DNA of 64,000 nucleotides from Nonomuraea harbinensis (GTDB lineage Bacteria; Actinomycetota; Actinomycetes; Streptosporangiales; Streptosporangiaceae), in NCBI RefSeq assembly GCF_019396385.1, contig NZ_JAHKRN010000003.1:1-64000 (forward strand), given 5' to 3'. Position numbers and translations under genes: made by a program. This document shows, piece by piece, positions 57,949 to 64,000 of the stretch. The notes under the pieces were generated by a model, which was not told the DNA's origin, ran no database searches, and saw nothing but the letters and a program-made list of their open reading frames with translations. Each line of letters opens with the position of its first letter. The stretch's first letter is position 1.

Positions 57949-58527
57949 CTATAGCTCCCTCACCATGTCTACGAAGTATCGGTGCACGCGCGTGTCTCCC
58001 GTCAGCTCGGGATGGAACGACGTCGCGAGCAACGGCCCCTGTCGGACCGCGACGATCCTATCCCCAGGCTCGGCCCGCCCCAGCACGTCGACTCCCGGCC
58101 CGACCGATTCGACCCAGGGGGCGCGGATGAAGACGGCGTGCACGGGGGCGCCGGCGAAGTCGAGGCCGGCCTCGAAGGAGTCGACCTGGCGGCCGAAGGC
58201 GTTGCGCCTGACCACCATGTCGATGCCGCCGATCGTCTGCTGGCCGGCGACACCGTCCTCGATGCGGTCGGCCAGCATGATCATGCCGGCGCACGAGCCG
58301 TAGGCGGGCATGCCTTCCTTGACCCGCATCCGCAGCGGTTCGAGCATGTCGAAGGTCTCGGCGAGCTTCCACATGGTGGTCGACTCGCCGCCGGGGATGA
58401 CCAGGGCGTCGACGGCGTCGAGCTCGGCCGGCCGGCGCACGGGGCGGGCCTCGGCGCCCGCCTCCTGGAGCATGCGCACATGCTCACGCACGTCGCCTTG
58501 CAGAGCGAGTACCCCGATTTCGGGCAC
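57949..58527 (-). CDS. pdxT: Pyridoxal 5'-phosphate synthase glutaminase subunit
   Basis: A 192-residue glutaminase supplying ammonia to Pdx[15 protein letters not shown] is the N-terminus, PGGEST the oxyanion strand, GSCAGMI has the catalytic Cys, and SFHPEL the His-Glu pair. The GTG start has AAGGA 5-6 bp upstream; the longer frame to 58761 has no support. Its partner pdxS lies 3.6 kb upstream instead of adjacent. Confidence 0.96.
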   Translation of the reverse strand: MPEIGVLALQGDVREHVRMLQEAGAEARPVRRPAELDAVDALVIPGGESTTMWKLAETFDMLEPLRMRVKEGMPAYGSCAGMIMLADRIEDGVAGQQTIGGIDMVVRRNAFGRQVDSFEAGLDFAGAPVHAVFIRAPWVESVGPGVDVLGRAEPGDRIVAVRQGPLLATSFHPELTGDTRVHRYFVDMVREL

Positions 58528-58589
58528 GGTCGTCCTTCCGTCAGCTTCAGGGTGTCGTCCGTTCAACACCGCACATACCTGACATCTTC

Positions 58590-59462
58590 CTACAGAGCCA
58601 GTTCGGCGTAGAGCGGCCGGTGATCGGAGAGCGTGACGCCGTGGCCGACGTGGCAGCGGCGGACGGCGCCGGGCGGCGCGAACACGTAGTCGAGTTTCTT
58701 GCGCCTGCCGCTGCCCAGGTGCGTCCATCGTCCGGTGCGGTCGCCGCCGCGCTGGTCGCACTCCTGGTGACGCCGGTAGGCGGGGGCGACCGCGCGGCGG
58801 CCGGCGGCGGCGCCGGTGCGGCTGTCCGGCGGCGCGGCGTTCAGGTCGCCGCCGAAGACGGCCCGGTGGCCCTCCTTGGCGGCGACGTCGAGCAGCCTTC
58901 TTATCTGTTTGGTGCGGTAGGGGGCGCCCGGCTGCCTGTCGTCATACGGGGTGCCGGCCGACAGGTGGGTGTTGCAGGCGTGCACGCGGATGGCCCGAAC
59001 GGTGGCGCAGAGGACGGCGCGGCGTACGTACCAGGGCGGGGAGGGCAGCGGGTGGACGCGGAAGTCGGCGTCGTGGCGGGCGACGGCGACGGCGACGCTC
59101 TGCGCGCCGCGCGGGCGGCCGAGGCGGTCGGGATGGCACGGGTACGGGACGCCGGCGGAGTCCAGCAGGCTCCAGGAGCCGACCGTCCAGGCGCGGCCGG
59201 TGCGGATCTCCAGCGTGCGTTCGAGGGTGTGGGTCGCGCCGGAGCAGAACTCCTGCAGGAAGATCACGTCCGGGCGGACGGGGGCGCCGATCACGTGCCC
59301 GCTGATGTTCCAGGCCAGCTCCTGGGCTCCGGCCCGGTAGAGGGCGCACGCCGCGTTCGTGCCCGCGCACACGTTCCAACTGAGCGCCGACAACCGGACC
59401 CGCCCGTCCGCCGCGACGCCCGTGACGGTCAGGGCCAGCGTGAGGATCAGCCGTGCGACCAC
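58590..59462 (-). CDS. Endonuclease/exonuclease/phosphatase-family protein, probably secreted
   Basis: About 290 residues. [42 protein letters not shown] and [11 protein letters not shown] are the ordered metal and catalytic motifs of the EEP superfamily (DNase I / sphingomyelinase type). Before them lies a hydrophobic stretch, [18 protein letters not shown], fitting a signal peptide. The start is uncertain: GTG at 59462 gives the cleanest signal peptide but no ribosome-binding site, and TTG at 59474 is an alternative. DNA or phospholipid is the likely substrate class. Paired Cys residues suggest an exported, disulfide-bonded protein. Confidence 0.75.
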   Translation of the reverse strand: MVARLILTLALTVTGVAADGRVRLSALSWNVCAGTNAACALYRAGAQELAWNISGHVIGAPVRPDVIFLQEFCSGATHTLERTLEIRTGRAWTVGSWSLLDSAGVPYPCHPDRLGRPRGAQSVAVAVARHDADFRVHPLPSPPWYVRRAVLCATVRAIRVHACNTHLSAGTPYDDRQPGAPYRTKQIRRLLDVAAKEGHRAVFGGDLNAAPPDSRTGAAAGRRAVAPAYRRHQECDQRGGDRTGRWTHLGSGRRKKLDYVFAPPGAVRRCHVGHGVTLSDHRPLYAELAL

Positions 59463-59887
59463 GAACGCATCCAACCAGATGGCCAGACTCCCGCGGATCC
59501 CGTACGAGCAGACAGCAACCCAGCCCCACCCCGGCGAAACGGAACCTGGGAACCCCCCGGCCCCGTCACCGGGCGAGACCCGCAAGTCCCGCTTCCGGGA
59601 CGACGCCACGAGCGAGAGTCCGCGAACCCCCGACACGAACGTCACGAACCAGAGTCGGGAAAACCTAGTCTCGCGCGAGTGTCACCAGCCAAGGCCCGAA
59701 AACCCCGCCTTGGCACGGACGTCACAACTGCGGTCCCAGCCCACCTCCTGCGCGCACCATCACAACGCGCCCCAAAACTCCACCTCACGCGGTCATCACA
59801 ACCGTCCGCGGCCCGAGAACCCTCCCCGCGCGAGCGTGACGCGCCAGACCCGAAAACCCCCACCTCGCGCGCGAGCGCCACGGGGCG

Positions 59888-60199
59888 ATCCCACCTCCTG
59901 GAGGACCTCACGGGCGAGGCTCTGGGATCCGCGTCGGCGGAGAACGCCGCGCTCAGGATCTGCGGGTAACAGACCTCAGGCCTCACGGGCCGGCGTTGGG
60001 AATCCGCGTTGGAGGGAACGCCGCGCTCAGGACCCGTGGGGGCCAGCCCCCGGCCGCACGGGCGAGCGCCCGGGATCCGGTCGTCACGAAGGTGGCCTTG
60101 GTGTACGCCTCCGCGCCGGGTTCGCGTACGGTCGGCACCACCTTGCGGAGTGCGGCATCCCACCTCCTGGGAGGACCTCAGAGGCGAGGGTCTGGGATC
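59888..60199. repeat. Paired 42-bp repeats A/A' and 43-bp repeats B/B'
   Basis: A (59888-59929) and A' (60157-60199) both begin ATCCCACCTCCTGG and end TCTGGGATC. B (59924-59966) and B' (59998-60040) share the core AACGCCGCGCTCAGGA. Together they suggest several rounds of local duplication. Confidence 0.75.
60068..60145 (-). pseudogene. Relic duplicate of phoD C-terminal coding sequence
   Basis: 60084-60145 matches 60380-60441, inside phoD, at 60 of 62 positions. Similarity extends a little further (to about 60068) with a short gap. On the minus strand it encodes KVVPTVREPGAEAYTKATFV, as in phoD, but is cut off from any start. The distance is 296 bp. Confidence 0.85.
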
Positions 60200-60260
60200 G
60201 CCACGCGGGTAGCCGTCTCCGGGAGAGGAGGGCTGGGGGCGAGGTTCCACCCCCAGGAGG

Positions 60261-61940
60261 TTACGGGCGTTCGGTTTCCCAGCGGACGGTGTCCTCGGCC
60301 GTCATCTGGCCGCTGGAGCGGGCCGACGGGTCGAGCGGGCGCAGGTAGGTCTGCTGGACGCCCGGGACCCGGTCCTCGATCACGAAGGTGGCCTTGGTGT
60401 GCGCCTCCGCGCCGGGCTCGCGTACGGTCGGCACCACCTTGAAGTCGGCGGTGAGCCGCTCGCGCTCGACCCGGGTGATCACGTAGCCGCGCTGGTTGTT
60501 GTAGAAGCGCAGGTGGGGGTTGATGCCCAGGAAGGGGTGCGTGGCGGGGTCGGAGTCGGCGCCGTCGCCGCCGCTGGTGATGGAGGTGGCGACGAGTTCG
60601 GAGCCGACCGAGGGCCCGGTCGGGTCGTCGTAGTCGAGCTTGAGGTCGGCGGCCCAGTGGGCGTGCACGTCGCCGGTGAGCACGACCGGGTTGCGCACGC
60701 CGGCGTCGATCCAGCCCTGGGTGATGCGCCGCCGGGAGGCGACGTAGCCGTCCCAGGCGTCCTGGCTGGTGACCTTGGCGGGGCCGGCGTTGTTGTCGCG
60801 CTGGGCGAAGAACACCTGCTGGCCGAGGACGTCCCACTGGGCGCCGGAGCGGCGGAAGCCGTCGAGCAGCCACTCCTCCTGCCGGGCGCCGGTGATGGAC
60901 CTGGCGGGGTCGGTGGCGTCGGGGCAGTCGCGGTAGCCGTCGCCGCAGCCCTGGTCGTCGCGGTACTGGCGGGTGTCGAGCATGTGGAAGGTGGCCATCC
61001 GGCCCCACCGCACCCGCCGGAACAGCTGCATGTCGACGCCGCGCGGGATGGAGTCGCGGCGCAGCGGCATGTTCTCGTAGTAGGCGCGGAAGGCGGCCTC
61101 GCGCCGGGCGAGGAAGTCCGGCTGCGGCCGGTCGGGGCGCTCGGGGATCTCGCCGGCCCAGTTGTTGTCCACCTCGTGGTCGTCCCAGACGACCAGCCAC
61201 GGCGCGGCGGCGTGCGCGGCCCGCAGGTCGGGGTCGGTCTTGTACTGGGCGTGCCGGAGCCGGTAGTCGGCGAGGGTCTCGGTCTCCGGGCCCTCGTGGT
61301 CGCGGACGTTGCCGCCGGGGGCCTCGTAGCTGTTCCTGGCGTACTCGTACTGGTAGTCGCCCAGGTGCAGGATGAGGTCGGGGTGCTCCTCGGCGAGCCT
61401 GCGGTAGGCGGTGAAGTAGCCGTGCTCGTACTGGCTGCAGGAGACGAAGGCCATCGCCAGCGGGCCGCCGTAGGAGTGCGGGTGCGGCGCGGTGCGGGCG
61501 CGCCCGACAGGCGAGACGTACGGGCCGGCGCGGAAGCGGTACCAGTAGTCGCGTCCGGCGCTGAGGCCGTCCAGCTCGACGTGCACGCTGTGACCCCATT
61601 CCGGCGCGGCGACGGCGACGCCGGAGCGGACCGGGCGGCGGCAGCGCTCGTCGGCGTACACCTGCCAGCGCACCTGGACGGGCCGGGCCGGCATGCCGCC
61701 GAGGCCGTCCTCGGCCAGCGGCTGCGGGGCGAGCCTGGTCCACAGCACGAAGCCGTCGCTGCCGGGGTCGCCGCAGGCGACGCCGAGGGTGAAGGGATCG
61801 GTGCGCGGATCGCGTGAGGCGAGGGCCTGCGCGGTCCCTGGGTCCGCGTGCGCGGCGGCGGGGACGGCGGCGGGCACGGCGGCGGCCGCGCCGGCCGCCA
61901 GACCGGTGACGAGGAAGTGCCGGCGGTTGAGCTCGGGCAT
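60261..61940 (-). CDS. phoD: Alkaline phosphatase D family protein, Tat-exported
   Basis: A 559-residue metallophosphoesterase. The N-terminus has a twin-arginine signal (NRRHFLVTG, then a hydrophobic stretch and AAAHA). PhoD_N covers about 45-150, followed by the catalytic domain: FVSCSQYEHGYFTAYRRLAEE, LHLGDYQYEY, VVWDDHEVDNNW and VVLTGDVHAHW provide the metal ligands. It hydrolyses phosphodiesters or monoesters outside the cell, needing Ca2+ and Fe3+ in studied members. GGAG lies 6 bp before the ATG. A fragment of its 3' end is duplicated downstream. Confidence 0.94.
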   Translation of the reverse strand: MPELNRRHFLVTGLAAGAAAAVPAAVPAAAHADPGTAQALASRDPRTDPFTLGVACGDPGSDGFVLWTRLAPQPLAEDGLGGMPARPVQVRWQVYADERCRRPVRSGVAVAAPEWGHSVHVELDGLSAGRDYWYRFRAGPYVSPVGRARTAPHPHSYGGPLAMAFVSCSQYEHGYFTAYRRLAEEHPDLILHLGDYQYEYARNSYEAPGGNVRDHEGPETETLADYRLRHAQYKTDPDLRAAHAAAPWLVVWDDHEVDNNWAGEIPERPDRPQPDFLARREAAFRAYYENMPLRRDSIPRGVDMQLFRRVRWGRMATFHMLDTRQYRDDQGCGDGYRDCPDATDPARSITGARQEEWLLDGFRRSGAQWDVLGQQVFFAQRDNNAGPAKVTSQDAWDGYVASRRRITQGWIDAGVRNPVVLTGDVHAHWAADLKLDYDDPTGPSVGSELVATSITSGGDGADSDPATHPFLGINPHLRFYNNQRGYVITRVERERLTADFKVVPTVREPGAEAHTKATFVIEDRVPGVQQTYLRPLDPSARSSGQMTAEDTVRWETERP

Positions 61941-61981
61941 GGGAGGCTCCTGAGGAGGCGATCATGGCCAGGGGGACGTCC

Positions 61982-62016
61982 GTATCCTGACTGGTGATCC
62001 TGACTCCCGAGTGAAC
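61982..62016 (-). promoter_or_regulatory. phoD upstream region with PHO-box-like and repeated words
   Basis: On the minus strand GTTCACTCGGG, similar to one PHO-box unit, is followed by two copies of AGTCAGGAT 13 bp apart. PhoP control of phoD is common in actinomycetes, but the match here covers one unit only. Confidence 0.3.
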
Positions 62017-62031
62017 GCCGATCAACACAAA

Positions 62032-62062
62032 AATGGCGACATCCTTCGCGGATGTCGCCATT
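62032..62062 (-). terminator. Intrinsic terminator after pdxS, distal
   Basis: A perfect 13-bp stem AATGGCGACATCC / GGATGTCGCCATT with a 5-nt loop. On the minus strand it is followed by TTTGTG. Confidence 0.9.
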
Positions 62063-62092
62063 CTCGGAAATAAGCACCCACTGTACGGGTCA

Positions 62093-62123
62093 CCCGCCGG
62101 ACAAGATCGTCTCATCCGGCGGG
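62093..62123 (-). terminator. Hairpin after pdxS, proximal
   Basis: CCCGCCGGA / TCCGGCGGG with a 13-nt loop lies 27 bp after the pdxS stop. With the distal hairpin it isolates pdxS from the inserted phoD unit. Confidence 0.65.
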
Positions 62124-62149
62124 CCCGGACACGGGGTGCGACGCGCCGG

Positions 62150-63064
62150 TTACCAGCCGCGCTCGGCCAGGCGGTGCGGCTGCGGGATCTCGTCGACGTT
62201 GATGCCGACCATGGCCTCGCCCAGGCCGCGCGAGACCTTGGCGATGACGTCGGGGTCGTCGTGGAAGGTGGTGGCCTTGACGATGGCGGCGGCGCGCTTG
62301 GCCGGGTCGCCCGACTTGAAGATGCCGGAGCCGACGAACACGCCCTCGGCGCCGAGCTGCATCATCATCGCGGCGTCGGCCGGTGTGGCGATGCCGCCCG
62401 CGGTGAACAGCACGACCGGCAGCTTGCCGGCCTTGGCCACCTCGGCGACCAGCTCGTACGGGGCCTGCAGCTCCTTGGCGGCGACGTACAGCTCGTCCTC
62501 GGGCAGCGAGGCGAGGCGCTTGAGCTCGCCGCGGATGGTGCGCATGTGGGTGACGGCGTTGGAGACGTCGCCGGTGCCGGCCTCGCCCTTGGAGCGGATC
62601 ATGGCCGCGCCCTCGGTGATGCGGCGCAGGGCCTCGCCCAGGTTGGTGGCGCCGCACACGAAGGGCACCGTGAACTGCCACTTGTCGATGTGGTTGGCGT
62701 AGTCGGCCGGGGTGAGCACCTCGGACTCGTCGACGTAGTCGACGCCGAGCGACTGCAGCACCCGCGCCTCGAGGAAGTGGCCGATGCGGGCCTTGGCCAT
62801 GACGGGGATCGAGACGGCGTTGACGATCCCGTCGATCATGTCGGGGTCGCTCATCCTGGAGACGCCGCCCTGCGCGCGGATGTCGGCGGGCACGCGCTCC
62901 AGGGCCATGACGGCGACCGCACCGGCGTCCTCGGCTATCTTCGCCTGCTCGGGGGTGACGACGTCCATGATGACGCCACCCTTGAGCATCTCCGCCATGC
63001 CTCGCTTGACGCGGGCGGTGCCGGTGCCGGTGGTCGACGGGGTTTCGGGCGTGCTGGTGGACAA
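62150..63064 (-). CDS. pdxS: Pyridoxal 5'-phosphate synthase lyase subunit
   Basis: A 304-residue (beta/alpha)8 enzyme building PLP from ribose 5-phosphate, glyceraldehyde 3-phosphate and ammonia. [17 protein letters not shown] is the typical start of the domain; [20 protein letters not shown] and [15 protein letters not shown] carry the active lysine regions and phosphate site. The start is a TTG with GAGGA 6 bp upstream. It is followed by two terminators, so pdxT is transcribed separately. Confidence 0.96.
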   Translation of the reverse strand: MSTSTPETPSTTGTGTARVKRGMAEMLKGGVIMDVVTPEQAKIAEDAGAVAVMALERVPADIRAQGGVSRMSDPDMIDGIVNAVSIPVMAKARIGHFLEARVLQSLGVDYVDESEVLTPADYANHIDKWQFTVPFVCGATNLGEALRRITEGAAMIRSKGEAGTGDVSNAVTHMRTIRGELKRLASLPEDELYVAAKELQAPYELVAEVAKAGKLPVVLFTAGGIATPADAAMMMQLGAEGVFVGSGIFKSGDPAKRAAAIVKATTFHDDPDVIAKVSRGLGEAMVGINVDEIPQPHRLAERGW

Positions 63065-63176
63065 CGGTCTTCCTCACGAGCTAGGGGGGAACGGTAAGTT
63101 TTCAAACCCATCGTAGGTCCTGAGGCACTTCTCCCCCGCATGCCACCATGTCACGAATGGCGCGGAGTTTTGTACG

Positions 63177-64000
63177 TCACGGCGTCACGGGCTTGCGGCT
63201 GGCGAGCGCCACCCAGACCTGACCGGGCGCGAAGTTCATCGGCTCGCCGCTCTGTGTGGTGAACGTCGTGCCGCCCTCTTCGGATTCCCGCTCCCACCTC
63301 GCCTTGTACGCCTTGCCGTCGCGCAGCACGATGGCCGAGCCCTTGCCGACGGTCTTCACCAGCGGGGTGTAGCTCTGGTTGGAGTCGTGGAACTCGGAGC
63401 GCTCGGTCTTGGTGTACTGGATGACGACCGTGGACGCGCCGAGCTGGCCGCCCTCCGCCGCCACGTCCTTCTTGCCGTCCTGCCAGATCAGCCACTGCTT
63501 CTCGTCCTCCGACCAGCGGAAGGTGAAGCGGGCGGCGGGCCACTTGACGGTGTACGACGTGCGGTCGACGCCGCCCTCCGCGGGCGGGTCGCCGAAGGTG
63601 AAGCCGATGTCGCCGGCCTTGCTCGCCTGGCGGGCGGCGGCCAGCAGCTTCTTGGGCCTGGCGAACAGGTTGTAGGGGGCGTAGCGGCCGGGCTCGCGGT
63701 AGTAGGCGCCGGGCACCCGGCTGTCGGAGACGTCGTGCAGCGACGCCTCGGCGATGAACGGCAGCATCTTGGTCTGCGCGCCCGAGTACGCGAACGCGGG
63801 CTCGCCGAACATGGGCGCCACGTGCAGGTCGGTGATGCGGGCGCTGCGGACCGGCCCGATCTTGGCCGGGATCTTCGAGGAGAAGACCGCGATCAGGCGG
63901 GTCAGGCCGGCCTCGACCTGCGTGACGTACACGATGTCGGCGCTCTTGAGACCCATCTGCGGCTTGCCCGCCGCGGTGTTCTCGATCTTGACGGCGAGCA
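63177..64000 (-). CDS. DUF3048-domain protein (YerB-like), 5' part outside window
   Basis: The 3' 274 codons of a gene continuing past the window edge. The visible N-terminal part, AVKIENTAAGKPQMGLKSADIVYV, and IGPVRSARITDLHVAPMF are the DUF3048 signature. The C-terminal YcdB/YerB-type beta domain includes WLIWQDGKKD and GKAYKARWERE. Members are usually secreted lipoproteins; the signal peptide would lie outside the window. The function is unknown. Confidence 0.85.
   Translation of the reverse strand, partial: LAVKIENTAAGKPQMGLKSADIVYVTQVEAGLTRLIAVFSSKIPAKIGPVRSARITDLHVAPMFGEPAFAYSGAQTKMLPFIAEASLHDVSDSRVPGAYYREPGRYAPYNLFARPKKLLAAARQASKAGDIGFTFGDPPAEGGVDRTSYTVKWPAARFTFRWSEDEKQWLIWQDGKKDVAAEGGQLGASTVVIQYTKTERSEFHDSNQSYTPLVKTVGKGSAIVLRDGKAYKARWERESEEGGTTFTTQSGEPMNFAPGQVWVALASRKPVTP

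Larger units (their letters stand above)
59463..60260. other. Repeat-rich intergenic region with relic of phoD 3' end
   Basis: No gene is credible. Frames on both strands are Arg/Pro-rich and carry no family motif. From 59520 to 59880 the DNA is an irregular run of CGCGAG/ACGTCACAAC-like words. From 59888 to 60199 it is built from paired repeats and a copied fragment of phoD (see separate entries). It sits between the EEP gene and phoD inside the pdxT/pdxS insertion. Confidence 0.65.

Noticed and set aside
59359..60348. 329-codon plus-strand frame between the EEP gene and phoD
   Set aside because: Pro/Arg/Thr-rich translation made of the DNA repeats, running into phoD antisense; no family motif or ribosome-binding site.

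Overview
The window is 64 kb of very GC-rich chromosome from a filamentous-type actinomycete. The evidence is strong third-position GC bias, frequent GTG and TTG starts, bifunctional Rel, ArgR-type arginine control, mycobacterial-like gene order and a Streptomyces-style multi-promoter rRNA leader. I lean towards Streptosporangiales (Nonomuraea-like), but the genus is an inference. Most genes are on the minus strand. Two syntenic blocks remembered from Mycobacterium tuberculosis and Streptomyces can be recognised: infC-rpmI-rplT-trmH-pheST-argCJBDFRGH-mpg-tyrS, and pdxST-yebC-ruvCAB-yajC-secDF-apt-rel-ppi-MBL-hisS-aspS-rarA-alaS-ruvX-mltG-aroE.

Layout. 1-680: 5' end of a 16S rRNA gene (minus) with its long leader and three candidate promoters. 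0.7-4.6 kb: HAD phosphatase, membrane glycosyltransferase, tyrS, PH-domain protein. 4.5-13.7 kb: 3-methyladenine glycosylase and a complete arginine pathway from N-acetylglutamate to arginine with its repressor, mostly in overlapping genes and with a candidate ARG box ahead of argC. 13.8-18.8 kb: accessory plus-strand genes (acyl-CoA synthetase behind a TetR-type palindrome, small membrane protein, SnoaL-like protein, secreted protein, Uma2 nuclease). 18.8-26.1 kb: pheT, pheS, orphan PAS histidine kinase, TrmH methylase, rplT, rpmI and infC, the last with an AUC start and a leader attenuator. 26.1-26.9 kb: a Phd/VapC toxin-antitoxin pair with a palindromic operator.

26.8-36.5 kb: aroE, mltG, ruvX, alaS and two small membrane-associated genes, a decayed repeat-bearing cyclase homologue, and rarA. 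36.5-45.3 kb: DUF2231 membrane protein, two anchored cyclophilins flanking aspS-hisS-MBL hydrolase, a DUF349 protein and a nucleotidyltransferase-cupin fusion. 45.3-54 kb: rel, apt, secF, secD, yajC, ruvB, ruvA, ruvC. 54-64 kb: Eis-like acetyltransferase, an orphan two-in-one ABC permease, yebC, pdxT, an EEP-family nuclease or phosphatase, a repeat-rich intergenic stretch holding a relic copy of the phoD 3' end, phoD, pdxS and the 3' part of a DUF3048 gene.

The core of the window is housekeeping: translation, arginine, shikimate and pyridoxal phosphate synthesis, protein export, recombination and the stringent response. The most unusual material is in the insertions that break conserved neighbourhoods: the repeat-filled cyclase with its reiterated start region (33.8-35.2 kb), the NTase-cupin fusion (44.2 kb), the fused permease with Eis (54-57 kb) and the pdxS/pdxT insertion (58.6-62 kb). 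Several genes look leaderless, including one divergent pair separated by only 32 bp. No CRISPR array, tRNA gene, prophage or insertion sequence was recognised.
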